DNA from: Berkiella sp963829835
GTDB taxonomy: Bacteria > Pseudomonadota > Gammaproteobacteria > Berkiellales > Berkiellaceae
Direction: 5' to 3'
Assembly: GCA_963829835.1 (NCBI GenBank)
Contig: CAWHKC010000004.1
Coordinates: forward strand, 1,116,001 to 1,180,000
DNA length: 64,000 nucleotides
Made by a program: the position numbers and the translations under genes. Under the pieces are notes generated by a model. The model was not told where the DNA came from and searched no databases. It worked only from the letters and a program-made list of their open reading frames with translations. Of the stretch, positions 8,100-15,695 are shown piece by piece (positions within the stretch are counted from its first letter, which is position 1; each line of letters begins with the position of its first letter).

Positions 8100-8870
8100 T
8101 TGTTACAAAATTGGCATATCGTTATCTTACGCGCCTTCCATCAATCACAAGCATTATATGAAAATGTTTTAGCGCAAAAAGGAGATCCTATATTATTACC
8201 TTTGCTCGAAATTGAGTCGATAGAACCACTCTCTCAATTAAGTACTTGGAAAAATGCGATTAAACATGCTGATTTTCTCTTGGTGACCAGCGCGAATGCG
8301 GCACATTGTGCTCCCATGGCACTCATGAGTGCCATAAGACCTTCAACTCAAAAAATCACGATGGGTAAAGCAACCACACAAGCATTAAAAGAGTCAGGTG
8401 TGCTGGACGTTGCTTATACTGCAAAACCAGGTAGTACCAGTGAAAGTGTTTTAGAGGAGTCTTTTCTCCAAGAAAGTCATGTTAGAGATAAGCAAGTTGT
8501 AATTTTGGCAGGTGAGGGTGGGCGCACTGTATTAGCTGATACTTTAATTGAGCGAGGTGCAAGAGTTACTTGGATTAAAGTATATCGCCAAAAACGTCCA
8601 GAGCTAGATCTTCGTTCAACCTTAAAGCAATGGCAACAACAAAAGCAGTTTTGTTTTGTGGCCACCAGTAGTCGACTCCTTGAAAACTTACTGGCTTTAA
8701 CACCATCAGAAGATAAGCTGTGGGTTTTAGCATGTCCTTTAATTGTCGTTAGCGAAAGAACCTCTGCTCAAGCAAAGGAAAGGGGATTTAAAGCATGCTT
8801 TGTAGCAAAAGGGCCTCATTCTGAAGAGATCTTAGAGGCTTTACAAACGATGGCCCTTCATTTTACTTAA
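8100..8870 (+). CDS. hemD: Uroporphyrinogen-III synthase
   Basis: HemD closes hydroxymethylbilane into uroporphyrinogen III with inversion of ring D. The family is poorly conserved; the call rests on length (256 residues), position between hemC and hemX, and blocks such as LLVTSANAAH near residue 60 and FVATSSRLLENLL in the second half. The start is TTG at 8100, directly after the hemC stop, with AAAGGA about 9 bases upstream. The last 8 bases overlap the end of the convergent coiled-coil gene. Confidence 0.88.
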   Translation: MLQNWHIVILRAFHQSQALYENVLAQKGDPILLPLLEIESIEPLSQLSTWKNAIKHADFLLVTSANAAHCAPMALMSAIRPSTQKITMGKATTQALKESGVLDVAYTAKPGSTSESVLEESFLQESHVRDKQVVILAGEGGRTVLADTLIERGARVTWIKVYRQKRPELDLRSTLKQWQQQKQFCFVATSSRLLENLLALTPSEDKLWVLACPLIVVSERTSAQAKERGFKACFVAKGPHSEEILEALQTMALHFT

Positions 8871-10149
8871 CCTTCACAACAACCGGGGTGGCAGGTAATA
8901 CGGCTTTTTTCAAAAGTGCTTGCCCTGGATTGATTGCAGTTTTTTGTTCATTATTCTTTTTTAGTGCTGGCGCAGGGAGTTCTCGCGCCTTTTTAAGGGC
9001 AAAAGCCGGTAACTGCACATGAGTGCTCGCAGCAGGAGCTGCGGGCGCATGCACTGGCGTGGCTTTAGGAGCTGCAGCTTGGATCAGTTTATCAAGATCG
9101 GATACAAAGGTATTGAAAAAAGCGGTTTTATCTTGTTCTGCATTTTCTTTTAATGCAGGATTGGCTTGATAAAATGCATCTATAAGTAATTCTAGTAACC
9201 ATTTTTTGCTGCTATCAATAGTCGCATCTTTCAAAGGTGTTGTCTCGTTAAAACTCTTCCCCTGAGTGAGGGTTATATATCCGCTTGCTATGGCAAGGAT
9301 CACATTAAGAGATAAGGGTTTAAACATCTTACGTTCAGGATTAGTAATGGCAGTTAATTTTGCAATAGTCTCTGCATCTGTAGTTACTTGAATAAAGTCT
9401 TTTAATTTTTGTAAATAAACGCCACCCAAAAGACCGTTTTCAACCCAGTGTTTAAAATCGATAACTGGCTTTGCAACAGGGGTTTCTTTGGTTTTTACTC
9501 TAACAGGTAGGGCTTGTGAAATTGCCGTGAGTTGCTCTCTGGTTTTTCTCGCTTCAACTTGTTCAAGTTTTGCTTGCTTTAAGAGAGCTTGGGTTGCCTC
9601 TTTTTTGCCTTCCAATAAAGGCAACTGTTGTTCGATGTACATATTGATTGCATCTTTATTTAAAGAAAGTGCTTTTAATGTGTTTTCAATTTCCTTTACT
9701 AATTGCAAAGCTTCACTTGTTTTTAATTTCGAAAAAGTCCCTTTTTGATTTTCTAACACAGAGAATTGTCTCTCTATTTCAATGATTCTTGATTTTGCGC
9801 TGCTGGTTTCTTGAGTAAGAATCGCGGTTTGTTCTTCTAAGGTTTCTTCTAGCGCTTTTACTTTCGCATCGATAACTGACACCACAGATTTGTTGAACTC
9901 ACCGAGTTTATCGGTTAATTCTTTTTTTAACATATCGTATTCTTCTTCTGCTTTTTTATCACCAGCAGCAATACGTTCTAATAATTCTTTATTAATTTGA
10001 TTTAAAGATTCAATTTTCTGTTGGGTTTGGGGCAATAATGAATCTTCCTTCTTTTTTGGCGCAGCCATTTTCGTCATAGGGGGCGCAACCGGAGCCTTTG
10101 GGGGCGGTGGCGGCGGAGGTGGTGAACTTTCAGGTCCAAAATGTGCCAT
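8863..10149 (-). CDS. Orphan polyproline and coiled-coil protein, possible effector
   Basis: I do not recognise this 428-residue protein. After the start there is a run of eight prolines followed by KAPVAPP. From about residue 35 to 220 it is rich in Lys, Glu, Gln and Leu in heptad-like spacing, which predicts a long coiled coil. A smaller globular part and an Ala/Pro-rich tail (APAAPAAS) follow. There is no signal peptide or membrane helix. ATG 10149 is chosen over TTG 10161 because GGAG lies 6 bases upstream. It is antisense inside the hemC-hemD-hemX-hemY block and overlaps hemD by 8 bases, suggesting a later insertion. A host-directed role is inference. Confidence 0.7.
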   Translation of the reverse strand: MAHFGPESSPPPPPPPPKAPVAPPMTKMAAPKKKEDSLLPQTQQKIESLNQINKELLERIAAGDKKAEEEYDMLKKELTDKLGEFNKSVVSVIDAKVKALEETLEEQTAILTQETSSAKSRIIEIERQFSVLENQKGTFSKLKTSEALQLVKEIENTLKALSLNKDAINMYIEQQLPLLEGKKEATQALLKQAKLEQVEARKTREQLTAISQALPVRVKTKETPVAKPVIDFKHWVENGLLGGVYLQKLKDFIQVTTDAETIAKLTAITNPERKMFKPLSLNVILAIASGYITLTQGKSFNETTPLKDATIDSSKKWLLELLIDAFYQANPALKENAEQDKTAFFNTFVSDLDKLIQAAAPKATPVHAPAAPAASTHVQLPAFALKKARELPAPALKKNNEQKTAINPGQALLKKAVLPATPVVVKVK

Positions 10150-10425
10150 GGCGGTCTCCAAACAATTAATAGTAAAATTTTGTTAGGCAACTATTTTACT
10201 ACTTGACAGCCAGAGATAGCAAATCGTCTAACTGATATAAAGGGTGAATTATCTGATCAAATATGCCGCTTATCAGTAAGCAAATTTAGTAAGATAGTCT
10301 AAGTAACAATAAGTTACTCTATTTGCGTAGATAAAATGGCAGTCGTGGCCTATCGTAATAGAAGGTCAATTGTAAAATACTATATGATTATGTGAGACGG
10401 ACCAAAGCTGAGGATCACAGAAAAG

Positions 10426-11862
10426 ATGTCAACGGATGAAAAGGACAACGATTCGCCAGGCGATAAAAAAGCCCCCCCCCCTAAACAAGTGGTGGTAACG
10501 CATTATGGTAAGAAGAAAAAGGACCCAGATGTCCCTTCAGAGATTTTGCCAATAGAGCCAACGCATATTATCAGTAGTCCAGTCGATATTGGTACAACCA
10601 GATCAACCACGTCGGCAACGAGTACGTCAACGACACCTGATAAACCTGTTATGACTGAAAAACCTATTCCCGCTTCAAGTCCCTCACCCAAGAGAGAAGA
10701 ACCTGCTTTTTATCCAGATGCGATGTATCCAAAAGAAGAACCTTATGTACCACCTCATCGAGCATCAGCTGCCTCTAAATCCTCTGAACAATCTTCTTCT
10801 TATGGTGGCTCTTACATCCCTCCTCATAGTGGAAATGGTGATGATATAAGTAGCGGTGGCCGAAGTGGCGGCGGCGGCGGCGGTGTATTTTTCAGCCTGA
10901 TTTCATTAGTAGCAGTTTCAGTGCTTGGGTACTACGGCTATCATATTGGCCAACAACTCTCTGTGTTACAACAAAAGACAAGCGATGATCAAACATCGGT
11001 GCAAGCTCTTAGCGAGCAAACCAAAAAATCCCTGACGCAAATGCAAGCGTTGCATAGTAAAAGTACGCAAGAACAGGCCTCTTTAGAAACCTTGAAAAAG
11101 CAGCTTGAAGGAGCGCAACTGCGTTTAATCTCACTTACAGGAAGCAGTGATTGGGTGCTGGCGGAGGCAAATTACCTTGCTTTTATGGCCAACGAAAGAT
11201 TACACACAGCGCATGATGTGACGACAGCCCTTGCTCAATTAAATGCGGCGGATGAACGTTTGAGTGGACTTGCTAATCCCGCTTTTTTATGGGTAAGAGA
11301 AGTATTAGCAAAAGACATTGCAAAACTCCATAGTTTCCCTACAATCAACCGGCAAGAGCTTTGGGAAGAATTAGGCATATTGAGTGCTGAACTTAACCAA
11401 TTGCATTTCAAAAGAATTAGTAACGACGCTCAAGAACTGTCTGACTCAACCCAAGATGATAAAAGCGCTTCTTGGAAAACGGCATTACGGCAGTCCTGGC
11501 AAGAATTTAAAAGTTTAATTCGGATCACACGCGTTCAGGATAACAATATTCCTTTAGCTTTATCCGAACAAGAACAAGCACAAATTTTACGTACGATGCA
11601 ATTTATGACTGAGCAGGCCAGATGGGCAATTTTACAAGGTGAGAATAAGATTTACAGTGCCAGCCTTGAATCGCTTCAATCTTGGATGAGTCAATATTTT
11701 GTTGATGATAAAGTGCAAAAAGATCTACTTGAACAACTTAAAAAACTCCAAGAAAAAAATGTTGAAATAGCATTGCCTGATATTTCAAATTCGGTTCAAG
11801 CTTTATCTAAAGCGATGATAGAAATATCAAATAGGCCAACTCCATCGCGCCCCATACAGTAA
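10426..11862 (+). CDS. hemX: HemX-like membrane protein
   Basis: This 478-residue protein has a disordered, Pro/Ser/Thr-rich cytoplasmic head (about residues 1-150). One membrane helix (about 157-177) follows a Gly-rich GGRSGGGGGG stretch. After it come a coiled coil and a helical periplasmic domain with DWVLAEANYLAFMANERL, typical of HemX. HemX is often labelled a uroporphyrinogen methyltransferase but lacks that enzyme domain; its role in heme synthesis is unclear. It leads hemX-hemY-fpr. A run of ten C bases lies in codons 16-19 and could cause slippage. The head is longer than usual. Confidence 0.85.
   Translation: MSTDEKDNDSPGDKKAPPPKQVVVTHYGKKKKDPDVPSEILPIEPTHIISSPVDIGTTRSTTSATSTSTTPDKPVMTEKPIPASSPSPKREEPAFYPDAMYPKEEPYVPPHRASAASKSSEQSSSYGGSYIPPHSGNGDDISSGGRSGGGGGGVFFSLISLVAVSVLGYYGYHIGQQLSVLQQKTSDDQTSVQALSEQTKKSLTQMQALHSKSTQEQASLETLKKQLEGAQLRLISLTGSSDWVLAEANYLAFMANERLHTAHDVTTALAQLNAADERLSGLANPAFLWVREVLAKDIAKLHSFPTINRQELWEELGILSAELNQLHFKRISNDAQELSDSTQDDKSASWKTALRQSWQEFKSLIRITRVQDNNIPLALSEQEQAQILRTMQFMTEQARWAILQGENKIYSASLESLQSWMSQYFVDDKVQKDLLEQLKKLQEKNVEIALPDISNSVQALSKAMIEISNRPTPSRPIQ
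10472..10481 (+). repeat. Homopolymeric C10 tract in the hemX head
   Basis: Ten consecutive C bases encode part of Ala16-Pro-Pro-Pro19. Gain of one C would place TAA directly in frame after the tract and stop translation at once. Such tracts can be phase-variable, though conservation or slippage cannot be judged from one sequence. Confidence 0.7.
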
Positions 11863-11873
11863 AGAGATAGTCA

Positions 11874-13097
11874 ATGAAATATTTATTGATAACATTACTT
11901 GCCCTGGCCATTGCAGCATGGGTTGGATTAAGTCTCCAGCATGATCCCGGTATGATGATAATTACGGTAGCGGGTTGGAGAGTCGATGCGCCATTATGGT
12001 TAGGAGTTTTAGCATTGGTTTTGCTTTATGGCGTTATCCATATTGCCGTTCGATTATTAGCAGGAGCTGTTCATTTTACTAAATTTTTAACTAATCTTTC
12101 TGGTCATTTCCACAAAAAACGTGCAAAACGTCTTACCAGTAAAGGGTTGGTGGCATTGGCAGAGGGCAACTGGGCTAAAGCGGAACGTTTATTAGTGCAA
12201 GGTGCAGAATTTAGCGATATTCCGTGGCTAAATTATTTATCTGCTGCAAAAGCGGCTCAGGAACTTGGAAAAGATGATATGCGTGATAACTATTTACGTC
12301 GCGCCGCCAAGGCAACTCCTGAATCGGAAGTCGCTATTAGTTTAACGCAAGCAGATCTACAATATAAGCACCGTCAATATGAGCAAAGTTTAGCCACTCT
12401 AAACCAGCTAAGTCATAAAGTGCCACATCATCCTTATGTATTAACATTATTACAAAAAATATATCTGCAATTGCACGACTGGGATAAATTATTAGAATTA
12501 CTGCCAAAATTAAAACACTATCATGCGCTCACACCTCTTGAATACAAAAAGCTTGAAAAAACGGTTTATTATCAATTGTTATTAGACAGATCAAGAGGGT
12601 CATTAGAAGACATTGAACAGATCTGGCGAAAGATACCACGAGATAGTCGGCATGAAGGTGAAATTGCTAGCATTTATGTGAAAGCCTTGCTCAAAAATAA
12701 TAAACCAGTTGATGCTGAAAGTTTACTTCGAGCCGCCTTAAAACATGAATGGCAAGAAGACCTAATCTTGTTATATGGTCATTTATCACACCCCACCCCG
12801 CAAAAGCTTCTAAACTTAGCTGAGAGTTGGTTAAATCTTCATCCGGAAAGTCCAGGCTTATTATTAACTTTGGGTAGATTGTGTGAACAACAACAATTAT
12901 GGGGTAAAGCACAGCGTTATTTTGAGGCTAGCCTCAGCCTTGAACCAAACCCTGTAACTTACGCAGAGCTTGGCACATTATTGGAAAAAATGAATAAGCC
13001 TGAATTAGGTGCACAATACTTTAGAAAAGGCTTATTGCTTGCAATGCCTATTATAACAAAACGTTCGCAAGTGGTTGTTACCGAAGACGGATTATGA
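11874..13097 (+). CDS. hemY: HemY, TPR-containing inner-membrane protein
   Basis: This is the gammaproteobacterial HemY (not the protoporphyrinogen oxidase of the same name). Two N-terminal membrane helices (about residues 1-20 and 40-62) flank a short periplasmic loop. A cytoplasmic helical TPR region follows, with repeats such as ALAEGNWAKAERLL and, near the end, LGRLCEQQQLWGKAQRYFEA. Its exact role in late heme synthesis is not settled. It begins 11 bases after hemX. Its stop overlaps the fpr start (ATGA), implying one operon. Confidence 0.92.
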   Translation: MKYLLITLLALAIAAWVGLSLQHDPGMMIITVAGWRVDAPLWLGVLALVLLYGVIHIAVRLLAGAVHFTKFLTNLSGHFHKKRAKRLTSKGLVALAEGNWAKAERLLVQGAEFSDIPWLNYLSAAKAAQELGKDDMRDNYLRRAAKATPESEVAISLTQADLQYKHRQYEQSLATLNQLSHKVPHHPYVLTLLQKIYLQLHDWDKLLELLPKLKHYHALTPLEYKKLEKTVYYQLLLDRSRGSLEDIEQIWRKIPRDSRHEGEIASIYVKALLKNNKPVDAESLLRAALKHEWQEDLILLYGHLSHPTPQKLLNLAESWLNLHPESPGLLLTLGRLCEQQQLWGKAQRYFEASLSLEPNPVTYAELGTLLEKMNKPELGAQYFRKGLLLAMPIITKRSQVVVTEDGL

Positions 13098-13831
13098 AGT
13101 GGGTTGAAGGAAAAATTGTTGGACTAAAAGAATGGGCACCAGGTCTTTATTCGCTTTATATTGATGCCCCAGTTAATCCTTTTGTTGCAGGACAATTTAC
13201 CCAAATTAAAAGTGATGAGTCCAGTACACTTTTTCGCCCGTATTCGTTTTTGAATTCACCATCAGAACCCCTGATAGAATTTTATTTCACTCTAGTTAAG
13301 CAAGGGCAATTTTCGCCCTTTTTGGCAAAATTATCTGAGAATGATAAAATTTGGGTAGCCGAAAAAGCCAGTGGTCGCTTTGTGCTCTCTGAAGTGCCTG
13401 ATGCTAAAGTCTTATGGTTATTTGCCACAGGAACCGGGCTTGGTCCTTTTCTATCGATGTTGAAAACCAAACCGATATGGGAAAGATTTGAACATATAGT
13501 CTTAACACACAGTGTTCGATATGCCAATGAATTAACACATCAATTATTAATTGAAACGTGGCAAGAACAATATCCCCAATTTCATTGGATCCCAGTTGTT
13601 ACCCGAGAACAATCTCAACACGCATTTAACCAGCGTCTTCCTGCGTTGTTGAGTGAGGGGAAAATTGAAAGTCATGCAAAACTAACGTTAACTAAAGATA
13701 ACTCACAAGTGATGTTATGCGGCAATCCCCAGATGATAGCGCAAATGTCGCAACTATTGCTTGCGCGTTCTTTGCTTGTCAATCAGGCGAAAAATAAGGG
13801 TCATATCACCTTCGAGAACTACTGGAAATAG
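13094..13831 (+). CDS. fpr: Ferredoxin/flavodoxin-NADP+ reductase
   Basis: Fpr is an FAD enzyme that passes electrons between NADPH and ferredoxin or flavodoxin. The 245-residue protein has the FAD-binding FRPYSFLN motif (the RxYS signature) near residue 49. The NADP-binding LFATGTGLGPFLSML follows near residue 115, and MLCGNPQMI near the C-terminus. The C-terminus ends ENYWK, resembling the ..YW end of subclass I bacterial Fpr. It overlaps hemY by 4 bases. It may support redox-dependent steps such as Fe-S assembly (cyaY is nearby), but that link is inference. Confidence 0.9.
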   Translation: MKWVEGKIVGLKEWAPGLYSLYIDAPVNPFVAGQFTQIKSDESSTLFRPYSFLNSPSEPLIEFYFTLVKQGQFSPFLAKLSENDKIWVAEKASGRFVLSEVPDAKVLWLFATGTGLGPFLSMLKTKPIWERFEHIVLTHSVRYANELTHQLLIETWQEQYPQFHWIPVVTREQSQHAFNQRLPALLSEGKIESHAKLTLTKDNSQVMLCGNPQMIAQMSQLLLARSLLVNQAKNKGHITFENYWK

Positions 13832-13894
13832 GATTGACGAAACACCACAAATAAGTCAGTATTCATCCTTTTTAAATGGTATAGGAGCTATATC

Positions 13895-13923
13895 TTGACA
13901 GTAAGCTTAACTATCAGTATATT
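13895..13923 (+). promoter_or_regulatory. Near-consensus sigma-70 promoter of the C48-like gene
   Basis: TTGACA (13895-13900) and TATATT (13918-13923) are separated by 17 bases, one base from perfect consensus. It lies 45 bases ahead of the start codon and no other gene follows, so it should drive this gene alone, at a substantial level. Confidence 0.75.
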
Positions 13924-13967
13924 TACTAACTATAAAAGTATGGCTTAATTAGTGTGAGAAATTCGCC

Positions 13968-14975
13968 ATGATTGTAGCTCCTTTCGTTATCGCTGACGCT
14001 GAAGATCGTGCTGAACAACAAGATGACATTCCGCTTATTTACAGTACCCTCAACGGTGACGTTTTTAAAGTGATGTCTACTTCCAAAAGACATTCTCCTA
14101 GTGAAGCCGCCGATCTTTATCGCAGAATGTTAGCTTTGGCTGATGGTGAAACCAAGAATAAAAAATCCATAGTTAATGACTCCTCAATAAGTTTGTTAGC
14201 TCCCTATTTAAGCGAAACGCATTCCAGTTCTTGGGTGAACAGTACGATAGTTGATAAGTGGTTCGATTACCTAGCTGAAAATTATAAAGACCGCAAGGTA
14301 GAGAACATTGATTGCGCCTGCTTGGATGGTGATCTTACAAAAGACTCCCTGGAAGATTACCTGCAAGAGGTTTCCAAACAAGGTGCAAAACAAAGAGAAA
14401 GAGGACGTTTAAAAAACGCAAACACTATCTTGTATCCCATTGCGCAAGGACATCATTACTATTTGCTCGTTATAGAAAAAAACAGAAGAAATGTCACTGT
14501 CAGCTGTTTGGATGGATTAAATTGCCATAACCATCATTCAAAATATTTAAAGCATGGTGTAAAATTAGTTCGAGCACTTTTTGGTGAAGATGCAATACGA
14601 TTTAAAATTAAAACTGAAAGCATTATTGTGCCTCAACAGAAGGGGACTGATGACTGTGCCCCTGTTATTTGCTATACCGCTGAGAGGATTTGTGCTGGGA
14701 AATCGCTATTAGATTTAACAGGTTTTTGTGATTATTCTCAGGTTCGTATAAGAATAGCAGCTATATTAAGTTCATTAGCCCCGGCAGTATTTTTCTCTAA
14801 TGGACGCAGACAAAGACTCAATTCCTCGATGGAAAAACCCGAGGTCATAGATTTAGAGGCTCCTGTAGATCCTAAAAGAAGACCTGTAGAGATTATTATC
14901 GACGATCATTCAGTCTTCTCAGACTCATCCATGGAAACACCAAAGAGTTCACCTGTGAAAAGCCTGAAAACATAA
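13968..14975 (+). CDS. Ulp1/C48-type cysteine protease-like protein, candidate deSUMOylase effector
   Basis: The 335-residue protein has the order of motifs of the eukaryotic Ulp1/SENP (C48) fold. SSWVNSTIVDKWFDYL (residues 87-102) resembles the Ulp1 WLNDxxI helix. HHYYLLVIE carries the candidate catalytic His163. CLDGLN carries Asp182. VPQQKGTDDCAP gives Gln224 and Cys230, with the Gln-Cys spacing of six seen in Ulp1. The C-terminal tail has VIDL (293-296) and VEIII-DD (307-313), both like SUMO-interacting motifs, separated by a basic PKRRP patch. No signal peptide is present. Such proteases in bacteria are usually secreted effectors acting on host SUMO or ubiquitin-like tags. It is a monocistronic insertion between fpr and fre. 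Substrate and secretion are inferred. Confidence 0.75.
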   Translation: MIVAPFVIADAEDRAEQQDDIPLIYSTLNGDVFKVMSTSKRHSPSEAADLYRRMLALADGETKNKKSIVNDSSISLLAPYLSETHSSSWVNSTIVDKWFDYLAENYKDRKVENIDCACLDGDLTKDSLEDYLQEVSKQGAKQRERGRLKNANTILYPIAQGHHYYLLVIEKNRRNVTVSCLDGLNCHNHHSKYLKHGVKLVRALFGEDAIRFKIKTESIIVPQQKGTDDCAPVICYTAERICAGKSLLDLTGFCDYSQVRIRIAAILSSLAPAVFFSNGRRQRLNSSMEKPEVIDLEAPVDPKRRPVEIIIDDHSVFSDSSMETPKSSPVKSLKT

Positions 14976-14983
14976 CAATCAGT

Positions 14984-15691
14984 TTATGCCATATCCGAAA
15001 TGAAATGATGAAGGGGAAGACCCTGGGAATGAAATAATGTTTGTGCTGCTTTTATCATGGGATAAGGGCCACTGGCAAATACACATACATCTTCAAAATA
15101 CCCCACCGTATTAGCGACATATTCATGCACAAGACCCGTCGCGCCAGACCACTGCGGAAAATGCTCTGGTTCGGATAAGACTATACAATACTTAAAAAAA
15201 GCAAATTTTTCTTGCCATTGTTTTAGTAGCGTTTCTTTATAGGCATCTTGAGGTTGACGGACACCCCAATATAACTGGATTGATAAATCTTCTTGTTCAA
15301 GGAAAAGAGCTTCTTCCAGGAGAGCTTTAATAGGGGTAAAGCCAGTTCCGCCGGCCAAAAAAAGAAGCGATTTGGCATGATCTCTTTTATCCAGAATGCA
15401 CTCACCCTTGGGACCGCATAGTAGTACTTTTTTGTCTTCTATAAGTTCTTTGATAAATTGCTGAGCAAGCTTATGCGCACTATCATGACGTAGATGAAAT
15501 TCGAGCAATCCATCTGGACTTGAAATATTGGCGATAGACAAAGGGAGAATAGTGCCATTATTCAAGCGAGCTTCAACGTATTGTCCAGGCCTATAATTGA
15601 TTTTAGAAGAAACAGGAAGAAGTTTAAATAAGCTGATGTCACTTGAATATGAAATCATTTCTTGGCAAATATAAGTGTATTCATTATTCAT
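14984..15691 (-). CDS. fre: NAD(P)H-flavin reductase
   Basis: The 235-residue protein is of the Fre/LuxG ferredoxin-reductase-like group. It has YRPGQYVEARL with LPLSIAN (flavin site), the nucleotide-binding LFLAGGTGFTPI and a C-terminal FASGPYPMIKAA. There is no ferredoxin domain. The frame extends upstream into ubiD, but the ATG at 15691 (MNNEYTYI) begins 4 bases after the ubiD stop and is the likely start. Fre follows ubiD in E. coli too. Reduced flavin from Fre is needed to make the prenylated FMN cofactor of UbiD, which makes the pairing sensible. Confidence 0.9.
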   Translation of the reverse strand: MNNEYTYICQEMISYSSDISLFKLLPVSSKINYRPGQYVEARLNNGTILPLSIANISSPDGLLEFHLRHDSAHKLAQQFIKELIEDKKVLLCGPKGECILDKRDHAKSLLFLAGGTGFTPIKALLEEALFLEQEDLSIQLYWGVRQPQDAYKETLLKQWQEKFAFFKYCIVLSEPEHFPQWSGATGLVHEYVANTVGYFEDVCVFASGPYPMIKAAQTLFHSQGLPLHHFISDMA

Positions 15692-15695
15692 GTTT

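Noticed and set aside
10426..11862. hemX as a uroporphyrinogen-III C-methyltransferase
   Set aside because: The SAM-dependent methyltransferase domain is absent; the name is a common carry-over error.
15223..15405. Short frames within fre and the upstream extension of fre into ubiD
   Set aside because: The fre frame is open across the ubiD 3' end, but the family N-terminus starts at ATG 15691, so the extension is not coding.
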